From Henckelia pumila (lineage: Eukaryota > Streptophyta > Magnoliopsida > Lamiales > Gesneriaceae), in contig NC_133121.1 of NCBI RefSeq assembly GCF_033568475.1, positions 558,001 through 622,000 of the forward strand: a DNA stretch of 64,000 bases. The letters run 5' to 3'. Below, piece by piece: positions 1-12,008 of the stretch. The translations under genes and the position numbers were made by a program. Under the pieces are notes generated by a model, which searched no databases, was not told the DNA's origin, and saw nothing but the letters and a program-made list of their open reading frames with translations. Positions within the stretch are counted from its first letter, which is position 1. The number at the start of each line of letters is the position of its first letter.

Positions 1-821
1 AAATAATTTCATATTGTTTAAAGTCGAAGTTGAAATATTAAACTATTGTAATATTCATGGTGAAACAAAAAAACTTGAGCTTTACTTAGCAATAAGCATG
101 TTTAACACGGTCAACCACATGTTTGATTGCTTTTACAGGCTTTTGGCAAATTCATTGCATGTTAACAAAGCTTCGCAATTCATCCACAGAAACTTCACTA
201 TGTCTCAATTTTAGTAACATTGTTCTAATTTGTGGAATCTACATGTATGAGAAACAAACAAAAAAGCTTAAATGCAAATGCATGGCTGAAGTGACTGGAG
301 AAACATGCAAGTACATGAATCACATTTACTCATAAATATCACATAATTACCTAAACACAAAAATATCACACAAAACACATGGACATTCAACTATGTTAAA
401 GTTTATGCACTCGGGTAGTAAGTACTGAGTTCCAAAACTTGGGTCCTTAGCTCAAAAATCAAATTGAAAATCAGTAAATTCTTCAGAGATGCTCAAATAA
501 TCTCTCAAACAATAAGCAAATTAACTTGGAATTTATCTCATGGTTTCCTATTTATTGTACGTCTATGAAATTATCAACTCCATCATCTACTTACCGAATA
601 TCCAACTTAATGGATCAATTTCCTCGGCTGCTTTGTTTCGGAGCAGATTTGTATCTGTTTCAGCGATTTCCAGCTGTTAAAAGGGCTGCCGGCTGGGGGC
701 CCAGGGCGAGAGTGGTGGAGGCTGCGGAGATGGTGGTCCGGGGCTGGAATGGGCGGTGCTTGGCTGGGGATTTATTTTCCCTGGCGGCGTAAGGTTTAGG
801 TACTGAATGAATGTCCGCTTC
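1..821. other. Intergenic, no gene recognised
   Basis: AT-rich sequence with short chance open frames. From about 680 to 790 there is a GC-rich patch lying inside an open frame (526-792) with low-complexity Gly/Arg/Trp-rich translation and no family resemblance. I see no exon structure, repeat ends or RNA gene here. Confidence 0.6.
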
Positions 822-829
822 GCCTTCTG

Positions 830-1718
830 TAGGGAATGCTTCGGTAACCGAACGAACAGAATTAATAATAACCGAACCGAACCAAAATATTTATAATAAC
901 CGATGACAACCGAACCGAAATAAAATCGGTTAATTCGGTCACCGATTTGTTTTTAAAAAAATTGCTTGTCTAAACTCTAACTTACGAATTGTACAAACAA
1001 TAACAGATAAAAGAAAGCTTGAATGCAAATGAAGGTAACATTTCTAAATATATCCATTTTGTAGAAAAGAAACACGACAAAGTGTTTCAGGGAGCCATCC
1101 CTCCCCTTATTTATTACAACAATGCATTGAACTTTTACAGAGAAAACAATATAATAATAAATAAAATGATGGTAAGTGATAAAAGTCCACCCGGTGGAGG
1201 CTCAAGGCTGGGAGTTGCTTAGTACAGATAGTGAGGTCGGGCTTCGAGAGATTGATAATTGGAAATCTGTGAAAATAATTTGTGTAATCGGTAATGAGAG
1301 ATGTTAATAAATCTTACCAGTAAGATGAACAGATAGATGGGATGTCAGGTTGTAGGCGGATGAAAGCGAGAGTGGAGACGGCCATAGGCTCGATCGGCGA
1401 TGAGATTCGAGATATGGGTTGTAGGCGGATGAAGAACAGAGCTTTCTAGATATTAGGGTTCAGATTTTAAAACTAAAATATAAATACGTACAATATTATA
1501 ATTAATAATTAATAAATATTTAAAATTATAAAATAATAATATTGAATATATCGGTTAATTCGGTTAACCAAATTTAAAATTTTGAAAACCGTAACCGAAC
1601 CGAAATGATCGATTTGTTTGAATGTCAAAATCGAATTATCGAAATAACCAAACCGAATTTTCGAATTGGCTCGGTTCGGTCGGTTAATTCGGTTTAACCG
1701 AAATCTTGCTCACCCCTA
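830..1718. mobile_element. hAT-type non-autonomous element 1 (CCGAACCG type)
   Basis: The element starts TAGGGAATG and ends CTCACCCCTA. It is flanked by an exact 8-bp duplication, GCCTTCTG, at 822-829 and 1719-1726. Clusters of CCGAACCG and CGGTTAA motifs lie near both ends in opposite orientations. The middle is AT-rich and carries a 17-bp repeat (GGTTGTAGGCGGATGAA) twice. No transposase is visible, so it would depend on an enzyme made elsewhere. The 8-bp duplication and YAGGGRTG-like ends are typical of hAT transposons; the family assignment is an inference from these. Confidence 0.78.
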
Positions 1719-1729
1719 GCCTTCTGTTA

Positions 1730-2418
1730 TAGGGGTGACAAATTTTATATAAATCCCGACCCGTCCCGATTTCCAACCTGATCCCGTCCCAAAATTTTCC
1801 CGCCTGAGTGGTCGGGATTTTTTCCGACCAGATTAATTTCGGGATCGGGATAGGCTACTTTTCCCGATGGTATTCCCGACCTGAATATAAAAATAATATT
1901 TTTTTAATAATATTTTTTAATTAAAAATAATAATTTTTTAAAAAATTTTATGTTTTAATATTAATGTTTTTATAATTATATACCATATATTTTTTTTATA
2001 TTTATCTTTTTTAATATTAACATTGAGTTATAAATTTTTATTTTGTTTTTTTATTATTATGAATAATTATATTTTTTTATTAATTAAATAGTTGTTTAAG
2101 TTTATTTGTAATGTACTAAAAAAATATTTTAGTTTTTTAATGGTTATATATAAAGAAATTTTAATTTATTTGTAATTTATTAAAAAATTGTTTGATTTTT
2201 TTCATAATTTTTTTTAAAAAAATATTTTCATATAATTTTTTTAAAAAAAATATTATTCGGGATTACCCTCTCCCGACCCGACATTCGGGATCCCGAACAT
2301 TCGGGTCCCGACACTTTTTAAGTGCGGGATCGAGAGAGAAAAAAAAATCTCAATTCCCATCGGGACGGGAATCGGATAAGGGGGTTACGAGACGGGTCCC
2401 GATCCGATTCCACCCCTA
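1730..2418. mobile_element. hAT-type non-autonomous element 2 (CCCGACCCG type)
   Basis: It begins TAGGGGTGAC and ends CCACCCCTA, with an exact 8-bp duplication TTCTGTTA at 1722-1729 and 2419-2426. Subterminal arrays of CCCGACCCG and CGGGAT lie at each end. The core from about 1880 to 2260 is almost pure A/T. The left duplication overlaps the right duplication of element 1, so this element landed at the edge of that insertion or vice versa. No coding capacity is seen. Confidence 0.8.
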
Positions 2419-2426
2419 TTCTGTTA

Positions 2427-2640
2427 TGTCTTGCTGAGTAAAAATACTAAACCCTGTTGACATATTTACAAAAATTCCCAAATATATTTATTATATATAT
2501 TCAAATTAAAAACAAAACAATCATCTCTGGGTATAAAATATATAGATATTACCTCAAATATCAAAATTAAAAGGGTAAATTATGTCGATTAAAATAGATT
2601 ATTAAAGGTATAATCTTGTAAATTAAATGGACATTAAAGC
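2427..2640. other. AT-rich spacer
   Basis: Short AT-rich stretch between the second hAT-type element and the LTR-like block. Nothing recognisable. Confidence 0.6.
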
Positions 2641-3340
2641 CAAGCTGATCAGTGATCTCATATTTGTCATATCTCAAAATTGGAATGAGATATTTGAGCT
2701 ATTTTCAATTTTGATACCACATGAATGGTACATCACATGTTTAGGCTCAATTGGAGTCCATAGCCAAGAAAAAAGATGCGGGTCTAGATCTAAGTGTTAA
2801 GATTGGTCCATGGAGGTAGGTGGTTGAGTCGAGGCATGTTGGAGTTGGAGTTGGAGCTGAGGATGAGTCTAAGAGTGGAGGAGTATAGATGAGGTGAGAA
2901 AGTGATGAGGTGAGGTGTGGATGAGCCTAGGAGTTGAGGAAGACGATGGCGAAGGAGAGTAGTTAGGGTAAAGCATACCCGAGGTGGGTGAGGTCTTAAG
3001 GGCAAGACCTCTTAGCTTCAGCCTCGTCTCAAGGGCGAGTCCCGGATGAACAAGCGCGTGAGTTTCACTCACGTGGTCCCCTACGGAATTTGCGTGGTCC
3101 CTTATCTTCTACTCTATAAATACCAGGTTTGCTCACTTCATTTGCAACTCATTAATTTCATTTTTGAGGGGCGCCCAAACTCTCCTCTTCACTCATTTAT
3201 TTCCGACTCTGACTTGAGCGTTGGAGAGGCTACGTCGGGACACTCTCTCGGCCCCCTCTAACACTCTTTGCTTGGTTTCAGGTTCGCCTACAGACTTGGA
3301 GCTTTGGGCTTAGGTTGGACTCGGGTCATCAAATTTTAAT
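2640..3340 (+). mobile_element. LTR-like remnant
   Basis: A TATA box (CTATAAATACC, about 3112-3123) is followed by a GC-richer leader with the phrase GGAGAGGCTACGTCGGGACA, which is reminiscent of LTRs of plant Ty3/gypsy elements. No second copy, primer-binding site or target duplication was found in the window, so the limits are approximate. It appears to be an old solo LTR or fragment. The short open frames across it on the minus strand are low-complexity and not genes. Confidence 0.4.
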
Positions 3341-3506
3341 GAGTATCAAATTTGTTGTAAATAGTCGTGCCAATTAATTTAATGTGAGATTTATCTCAAA
3401 AGTACAGTTAATTTTTTTTAATAAAACAATGATGAAATATTAATATATGCATGTATAGAGTAAAAATGTATCAATTTTTTTAGGAGAAAAAATGTATCAC
3501 TTTAAC

Positions 3507-5004
3507 TATAGCGACCCAACCCAGATCCACTACCTAATCAGAGTTATAGTAAAAGCGCACGCAATAAAAGCTTAAAGCATAAAGAGCGGATAATTAAAAT
3601 ACAACAAATCCAATCGGCAGAATACAACCGACGCTACCACAAGTGTATAAGTACTGTTATACAACCAAATCGAAGGTTCAGGGTAAATAAATCCCTACCC
3701 TCTACAACCTCGCACATCCTGCTGAGAGCCGTCTGGACCATCCAGCCTCAAACCTGCCCCGCCACAAGGTACACAATACCCAAACACAGGGGCGTGAGCT
3801 AGAACGCTCAATACGAAGCAATTATATAAATACAAATATGCGCACACAGATGATTTTAAACTCAAGTGAAAACACTTGCTCAAGGCACCGAGAATATACA
3901 GTACCGGCTAGAGAGCTACTCCGTGGGATACTCGTATACTCCATATCAGGGCTAAGCCAACCCCATCCTAACCCGAATCCAAAACAGGACAGAAGTCTCA
4001 TAAGGAAACTGTCATACCTGACTCGAGTCCAAAATGAGATCATCGTTCCCTATGGAGACTGACAATGACTCGCATCTCTTCGAATGCAGTCACACGTAAA
4101 ATCATGTATGTGCTAAGACGGTAAAACATGCTAAAACATGATAAAACATATAGCACATACTCATGCAACATACATGCAAATATATCATGTTGGCTATCTC
4201 TGTCAGTACTTACGTACCTCTAACACTGCTGGTCAAACCTAGCTCCACTGACCTAGACTCCAAGCCTGCTAGTTCAGTCTACTGCTACTACAATGCAAAT
4301 ATCCATGCATCAACAATAAAGCTCTAAAAGCCTTAACTAAGCTATTGCATACTTCTAAATATTTTTAGGATGCCAAAGCTATACCTGCGTCCGTCGTTAG
4401 CCCTTTGCTGACGATAGCCTCAAAACTGGGTCGTAGCTCCGCGACGACGTCTAGATCACTAAGCCACTTCCGGATTTCCCATAGGAAGCCTAGATCTCCC
4501 TAGATCTGAGTTAAAAGGCTTAGGAATCGAGAGAGAAGAGAGGAAATTGGTGCGAGAAAATGAATTCTCGGACCCTCTATTTATAGGCAACGTTCGAAGC
4601 CTCCGAACCTGGTTCGGATCGTCCGAACTCGATCGGAACCTCCGATCGCACCTTCGGAGCTTCCGATCGCTCAATATTACGTCAGCCATGATGTCACCTT
4701 GCTAACGTAAGCGATGGCGTGTGCCCTGGTCCAGATCGGAGCTTCCGATCTCGCCGACGGAGCGTCCGATCTCGATCGGAGCCTCCGATCCTGGCACGGA
4801 GCTTCCGATCCACTTCGGATCCTCCGAACTCCTCTTCGGATCGTCCGATCCTTCTGAACCAATTCAACTAATTCGAGTGCTCTGAATCCATTTCTGAAGT
4901 CCGTTATCCCAACATGAACTTACTTAATCATGTTTTACTTAATTTAAACATGATCACGTGATTAATTACTCATTAATCACTAATTAGAAATGCGGGTTAC
5001 TACA
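3507..5004 (-). mobile_element. Solo LTR, probable Ty3/gypsy
   Basis: A single LTR-sized unit of about 1.5 kb lies between two copies of the 5-bp sequence TTAAC (3502-3506 and 5005-5009). Read on the minus strand it starts TGTAGTAACCCGC. A TATA-like site lies near 4578-4585. Between about 4590 and 4860 there is a dense array of imperfect palindromes of the type TTCGGATCGTCCGAA. A relative lies at about 10838-12008 in the same orientation. No internal retroelement sequence flanks it, so it looks like a solo LTR left by recombination. Age cannot be judged from one LTR. Confidence 0.75.
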
Positions 5005-5009
5005 TTAAC

Positions 5010-5420
5010 CCATAAAAACTTGTGATTCTATTACAATTAGGAGTGTATGTGGGGTCGATTTTAGGTTTGGATTTTCGAACCGGGTACATAGACACAAGAA
5101 TTCAAAAAAATGATTGATTTGGAGAGAAAGTCAGGAGTGTCGAAAAATTTCGGCACTCCCTCAATTGAACAAAATTACAAGTTTGAACTATAACAAATGT
5201 GACACTTTAGCATGCATCCAAAACAACTAGTACGCCCTCGTTGGAAGCATAAAAATGAGATTTGCCTATTGGGTGGAGTTATTTCAAGGGTTTATAACTT
5301 GCTTTTTATTAGTTTTATTATTCAATGTGGGCAATTGTAACAGAGTTAGTAGCGAAATCATCACGGGGAATAGGACTGAAGCCTATCGAATAAATTGGTG
5401 TTAAATAAAACTCATCATAC
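5010..5420. other. Spacer between LTR fossils
   Basis: About 400 bases with no gene, RNA or repeat ends that I can recognise. Confidence 0.6.
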
Positions 5421-7283
5421 TGTAACACCCGAAAATTTTTATACGTAAATTCGCATGCATAATTAGGGAAAATAATTATTTAAAAAATTTATTTGGGTTA
5501 AATGACTTATATGTGTTATTATGTGAATTATATGGATGATTTAAATTTATTTTATCATTTAACCCGCAGTTATTGTATTTTTATATTTTTGAAAATTTTA
5601 TTGAGTTGATCGCGTAGACGGGACCGTGGACGGACGAGATACCAACTTTCGAGCCAAAAATATTTTATGAGTTTTATGAGCCTTAAAATATTGTTTTAAG
5701 GTATTTTGTCAAGAAAATTTTAGTATTTATTTATATAATTATTTAAGGGTTGATTTTTAGCCAAAATAAGTCATTTTAATGACTTTTATTAAATTTTAAA
5801 AATCCTCTAAATTATTATTTCGGGATTTTTGGTTTATTATCAGATTAATAGGCTGGGTTTGAGTTTTTAAATATTTATTTAGGTATGATTTTATCCTAAA
5901 TTAGTTATTATCCTAATTTAATTATAATTATCAAATTTTAAAAAAAAAACAAAAACCTATCCTACCTTACCCTAAAATCCATTCAGCCGACTCCATCCTC
6001 CTCTCCATTCTCTCTTCACGATCAGCCACCTCCCAACATTCTCCATAGCCGATTTCCTCAGAAAAGTTGGAGTTCGTCGCCCCGGAACCCATACACGCAC
6101 GTTTAGCTTCAAATAAATCATCAAGGCATGTTTAATTCCTTTCCTTTAACACCATATAAGCTATTTAATTCATTTATGCAAGATTTTTATTGATTTGTTG
6201 ATTCACTCATAAAAGATTTGATGTAGCATGTTGAACGTAAATTATTTTGTTTATCTTGAATGTTTTCGTGTAATACTTACGGTTCCATGTTCTTCCATGT
6301 TAGAGCCTCACGTTTTCTGTTTTTTTTCTTGTCATGTGATCGGCCATGACTGCTGCTACTGGTTAAGGGTTGTACTAGGGTCCCTAGAGGTCTAGATTCA
6401 TGTTGGTTCGGTCGCTTGGGGCTAAGAGATTGAAGGCCGAAGCCTTTTACTTTGGTTGCTTCAAGTCGGCAGTTTTTTTCGGGATTTCCGAAAGTGTTTC
6501 GCTAGGCCTGTGTAGGAATCGGTTTTAGTCGAGGCTTGGCTCGTTGGAATCGCCCGAATGTGGGCTACGTCTAGGCGATGGAGCTCCGGCCGGTGGGTTG
6601 CCGGAGCTGGCCGGCAGCAGGCCATAAAGGGGCTGCTGCTGCACGGCCGAAGATAAAGGTTGAAGGAGGGTAGTCTGTACGATGGGTTTGGGAAATTGGG
6701 TTTCTTTTTTTATTTTTATTTTATTTTTTTTTTATTATTTCGGGTTATGGTTTGTAGGCGGGCCGAGTTTGGGTCTTGGGTCCGGTTCGGGTTATTAGGG
6801 TCATGGGTCAAGTCAGTAGAGTCCGGGTCCGGATTAGGTGGGTCGGGCTCGGGTATTTTAATTTTTAAGTGTTTATCAATTTAAGTGGTTTTTGGGCTTT
6901 AATAAATAGTTAAAAAATTATTTAGGCTTCCAAATATTTTTATTAGGGATTTAAATAATTTATTTAAGTTAGCCCAATGATTTTTATGGGCTTGGGAGCC
7001 CATGACAATTTTTGGGCTAGTCAGTGGATTTTTGGGCCAGTCTAGAGTTTTATTGGGTTTAATTAAGTTAATGAGCTTAAATATTTTTATTTAGCCCCAA
7101 TTAAGTTTAATTAAGTTTATTGGGCTTAGAGAGAGTGATCAGCAGTCTGGACCAACCCATGAAAATAAACTAAGTCCGGAATATATATTTAATTATTTTT
7201 ATGCATGAAGTCTATTTTAAGTAAAAGTATATTTATTATGAAAATTAATTAAATATATATTACGGACATATTTTAAGTGCATG

Positions 7284-8078
7284 CATACATGAAATTTTTT
7301 TTATGATGTGTTTAAGTCTATGAATCGAGCATGAAAAATATTGTTATGGAAATTGAAGTTATGTGGCGGCACAGATGTGGTTTACCACCAGCACAGAGGT
7401 AGTTCTACTACCGACATAGAAGTGGTTTTACCACTGGCACAGAGGTAGTTTACTACCAGCATAGAGTTGATTATTCACCGCCACATACGATGGTTCTCAG
7501 ACTGATCAGTCGCTCATGTTTACGAGCCACATTTACGGATATAACCTTCACAGTTATTTATGATTAAGTCATGCTCTAGTTATGTATGTATGTTGTGATT
7601 AGTATGATGAGGCTATGTTACGAATTAAGTCGTTGCATGTAATAAGTTACATTGTATATTTTTAAGAGCATGCATGCATGTACATGTATATGTATTAGTA
7701 TAATTATGTGATGCATTATTTTTAACTTTGCTATAAAGGGTTAGACATGTTGAGCCCCTAGGCTCACTACGCTTATATGGTGCAGGTGAGTCAGATGATT
7801 ATAATGTTGCTCCTACCGGTGGAGAGGACGTATGAGCGAGCTGACAGTGGACCCCGTGACCGTCGCAGATTTTAGTTGATGTTTAAGAAACATTTATTTT
7901 TATTATGTTGAGTTTTTAAACAAGTTCATTTTTTTTTATTTATGGGAATTTTGCATTATCAACTTAGTATTTTTATTTCATGCATAATGATATTTTCAGC
8001 AAGTATTTAAGTTATTTTTATGTAGTAATATTATTTATTTTATGTTTATAAATATATGTATGGGCGTATATGTATGGG
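7284..8078. repeat. First unit of a 795-bp direct duplication inside the LTR block
   Basis: This segment is repeated starting near 8079; the second unit is split by the LTR at 8588-10431 and resumes at 10432. Shared landmarks in order are CATACATGAAAT, GAGCATGAAAAATATT, the palindrome row, GACTGATCAGTCGCTCATG, and CTCCTACCGGTGG. Pairing the two units shows exactly what sequence the inner LTR interrupted. Confidence 0.75.
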
Positions 8079-8587
8079 CATACATGAAATATTTTATGAT
8101 CTGTTTATGATTAAGAATTGAGCATGAAAAATATTTTTATGGAAATTGAAGTGATGTGGCAGCACAAAGGTGGTTTACCACCGGCACAGAGGTAGTTCTA
8201 CTACCGGCATAGAAGTGGTTTTATCACTGGCACAGAGGTAGTTTACTACCAGCATAGAGGTGGATTTATCCACCGCCACGTACGATGGTTTTTAGACTGA
8301 TCAGTCGCTCATGATTATGAGTCACACTCATGGATATGACCTACACAGTTTTTATGATTATGACATGCTCAATTTATGCTATGTATGATTAGTTATGATG
8401 TATGTATGATGATCATAATTATGGCTAGCAAGAATTCATGGTGCATTATTTTACGAGCATGCATGCATATTCATGATGATTATATGTATTAGTATGATTA
8501 TGTGATGCATTATTTTAACCATTGTTACAAATTTTTAGACATGTTGAGCCTCTAGGCTCACTATGCTTATATGGTGCAGGTGAGTAC

Positions 8588-10431
8588 TGTTGGAGAACGG
8601 CGATCAGATCAATCAGAATTGATACCCGGTGCAGCGGAAGTTTAAAAAATTTTATATGGAACGATTCCATAATGGGTATCAAAACTTTACGATTAAATTG
8701 AGTGTGTAAAAATTAAATAACAATTATAAATTTTTACCTCCAATCTCGAATCGAGATTATGGACACCAACAGATTACTCTGCTCTTGTTGTATATCCCAG
8801 GAACTGATGGACGAACTGTTCTTCAATCAGGTCCACGAACAGAGATTTAATCCCTCTGATAGATTGCACTAGAAAATCTATCAGAAGTTTCTACGAAGAG
8901 AATTAACGAATTTGATCCGTTAAACCAGACTGCAAATTCAAAATTCACAGGCTGGATTTTTCCCGAGCAGAGGGGAGGGGGGCGGCCACTTTTAGAGAGA
9001 AAAACTAGGGTTTTCAAAAATTATGACCTCTGTTTTGTGTAATTTCTGTACTGCAATAACTTATTTATAATGTAGGCCACTAACAGCTTAGGGCCCATTA
9101 GTCATAAGTTCAAGCCCGACAAGCAAAGCCCGCATGTTCAGAAATTAATATAAAATTCATCATGACTCCGATTGATAAACCGATTTCACCAATATGCACA
9201 TAAACCATTTCTGCACCTTTTAAAGTCAAGATAAATTTTTCTGAATCCGAATTCAGTGATTTCCAAAAATGTCCATCCCTATGTCATTTTAGGAAATCTT
9301 ACTCCTCTACTCTAAATAAGAAGTCCAACTTCTTTGTTCATTAAATTTAACTCTTTAAATTTAACTATCTCTACGGGGATTAAAAATCCATTACTCTATG
9401 TGACCCTCAATGGTTCAGGGATACAGCTAGCCGTGGGCTCACAACTCCTTGTGACTCGGAACAACAATTTCCGACTTGCCCATCGAATCATGGTAAGAGC
9501 GCCTAGCAACATCGCCCCATGATTCCATAGGTATCACTGATAGTGCCTGCAAGAACCAATAGATTTTGGTTAGCGTACAGTACGGTCCCTTCATCCAAAT
9601 ATCCCGATCGAATCAACAACCATTGGTAAATCGAGAGTCGTTCGAGATTCGATAACTATGCAATACATCTGAAGATCAAATAGTGACATCGCATGTGCTA
9701 CTAAGAAACCATTTCTTAAAACACATCATGTACTCTGGCCAGAGATTCGTCACACTAATATCTCCTAAGATCGCATAGGATATCCACACTCGCAAGTATG
9801 TGGTGAATCCTTGACAACAAAGCATCGACTCCTATATGTGTTGTAACTATACCCAATCCCGACACCTGATGACCCCAATAGAGTCGGTAAACGAGTCAAA
9901 GTACAGTACTAGCATATAGAGTCTCAATGATGTTTCAAGTAGTAAGGACTAATGGTGTACAACCAAAACCGCGGACTTTATCCACTCGATAAGTGATAAC
10001 CACTTGGAAAGTCCGGATAGGGTAGTTCGATCATTCATCATATGAATATCCATTTGCATGTTTCGAACATCTCTATGTTCCCTACCAATGAAACGTGGTA
10101 CTCTGCATCGCAAATGCTAGTCTCAAACTCGAGCGATCCTTATCCTTATTATCGGACGGCTCAATCGACTAGGAACAGTTTAGAATATACAGTGACTATA
10201 AGATGTGTTTCATGATAGCCATCCTCATGTGCTACCACATCTTACATACACTATAGTATATTCAAGGTCTTTATCAAAACAACAATAGTATATCACAATA
10301 TAACAATATGAAGAAAGATAAAGTCATTGACATTAATAAAAGTGTAAATAATATTAAACAAAAGATTATTTATACAAAGAGTCATCAAAGCCCTTAGCCA
10401 CAAGTTGGCTCACCGGGCACCCACTCTTTCA
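8588..10431. mobile_element. Solo LTR nested in the 5421-10824 block
   Basis: It starts TGTTGGAGAACGG and ends CACTCTTTCA, and is flanked by AGTAC on both sides (8583-8587 and 10432-10436). Removing it restores the sequence of the duplicated partner at about 7787-7803, so insertion is certain. The length of 1844 bp and the TG/CA ends fit an LTR. It lacks internal retroelement sequence and so appears to be a solo LTR. I cannot fix the orientation: a TATAAATA site near 10369-10376 favours the minus strand. The superfamily (copia or gypsy) is not resolved. Confidence 0.78.
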
Positions 10432-10837
10432 AGTACGATAATTCATTTGTAGCTCCTACCGGTGGCGAGGATGTATGAGCAAGCATGGCAGTGGCCCCGT
10501 GACCATTGCATGGAAGAGTTATTATTATATTGAGATACTTTATTAGGGTTTTTAAAACATATTTCAAAGTTTTATTTATGTTTATTTTTGCATGCATGAG
10601 TTTGAATTTTTGAGTTACAGATTTTTATTAATATTGCGTGTTTCAAGATTTTTATTTATTTAAGTTATCATTAAAAGAATTTATTTGTTAGTATTATTTT
10701 TAATGTTTATACATATATGTATGGGCATATATGTATAGTATATATTTTTTTTTAAAAAAATAAAGTTTTTCCGCATTTATTAGTAGTAGATGTTTCATAG
10801 CTAGTCCGCGGTGCCGCTCCTACATTCCCCTATCAAC

Positions 10838-12008
10838 TATAGCGTCAAAATCCATCGTCGTGACCACTCTTAGTGATAGCAAAACTAGGGGCTGAATATC
10901 CCCAGACACGAATCCATAAGGAGTAATCCCTCACCGATGGACACTGTCATGACTCACATCATACCAGATGCAGTCTACCGTAAAATCATGCATATGCTAA
11001 AGCAGTAAAACATACAAAACACATAGCTCATGCAACATATATAATATATATATCATGCTGGCTATCTTAGTCAGTACTTACGTACCTTACTACAGACGGT
11101 CCTAGTTGTCCCACTCTAGGTTCCAAGCCTAACATCAACTCTGCAATTCAAATACTCATGCATCATTCATTAAGCTCTAAAGCCTTAACTAAGCTATTTA
11201 ATACTCTCAAATAATTTTAGGAAGCCAAAGATATACATGCGTCCGTCGTTAGCTCACTGATGGCGACTACCCCGCAACTAGGGGCACACCCCTGCTGCAG
11301 CTCCACAGCCTCGAGCACGACTCCGCTACATGAATATCGCTCGGCTACTATGTCAGACATTGTCTGACTATGCTAATATATATTTCATACTCCAACTATA
11401 ATAAGAGTACCCAAAGCCCTAAAATAGAGCCACATGGGCGAAGGATAGGAATTTGGTGCGGTTGTGAAATGAGCTCCTCGGCCTCATTTTATAGACGAGG
11501 GTTCGGACCGTCCGAACTCTGCATACGTGACAAGTGTCACAAAAGGCACTTCGGATCATCCAATCGAGACTTCGGATCGTCCGAACGTGAATATTACATC
11601 ACTCATGACATCACCCTATCGGACACCCAGCGGGGCTTCAGTTCGGACCGTCGGATCCAGCACTTCGGATCGTCCGAACTCTACTTTCAGCCAATCAAAT
11701 AATTTACGTATCTTATCTTATCTGAGGGAGATCGGACGTTTAATCCCTCTTCGGATCGTCCGAACTCCTGCCATCCGAACATGTTCAAGGCCTCCGAACC
11801 CACACACTTCGGACCATCCGATCCCTGGTTCGGAGCCTCCGATCTTGCCTAAGACTCGGAACATTTTCGAACATTTTCAAGTGTTCTGGACCCATTTTTG
11901 AACTCCTTAGATCCTTTTGGAAACCCCTTAATCACGTTTTACTAAATCTAAACATGATCACTTGATTAATTACTCATTAATCGTTAATTTTGGATACGGG
12001 TCACTACA
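10838..12008 (-). mobile_element. LTR fossil related to 3507-5004
   Basis: Read on the minus strand it begins TGTAGTGACCCG at 12008. It shares many blocks with the solo LTR at 3507-5004, for example GGCTATCT..TCAGTACTTACGTACC and the stretch TGCGTCCGTCGTTAG. It too carries TTCGGATCGTCCGAAC-type palindromes (11,490-11,860) and a TATA-like site (about 11489-11496). The left limit is unclear and no flanking duplication was found, so it may be incomplete. Confidence 0.6.

Larger units (their letters stand above)
5421..10824 (+). mobile_element. Long LTR-like block, interrupted by another LTR
   Basis: It begins TGTAACACCCG and ends in CCTACA, typical of plant Ty3/gypsy LTRs. Without the insertion at 8588-10431 it is about 3.56 kb. 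It contains a direct duplication with a period of about 795 bases: the stretch from about 7284 recurs from about 8079. Each copy has a row of small palindromes (GTGGTTTACCAC and GTAGTTCTACTAC kinds), followed by a conserved segment with CTAGGCTCACTA and CTCCTACCGGTGG. No matching 5-bp target duplication was found at the outer ends, so at least one limit may be wrong or lost. A fossil with no coding sequence seen. Confidence 0.55.

Noticed and set aside
526-792. GC-rich open frame of 88 codons
   Set aside because: The translation is low-complexity and matches no family I know; no start context, exon partner or 3' signal supports it.
11370-11901. Two overlapping open frames of 110 and 124 codons
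   Set aside because: They run through the palindrome array of an LTR; the Ser/Arg/Pro-rich repeats in translation are a by-product of the TTCGGATCGTCCGAA words.
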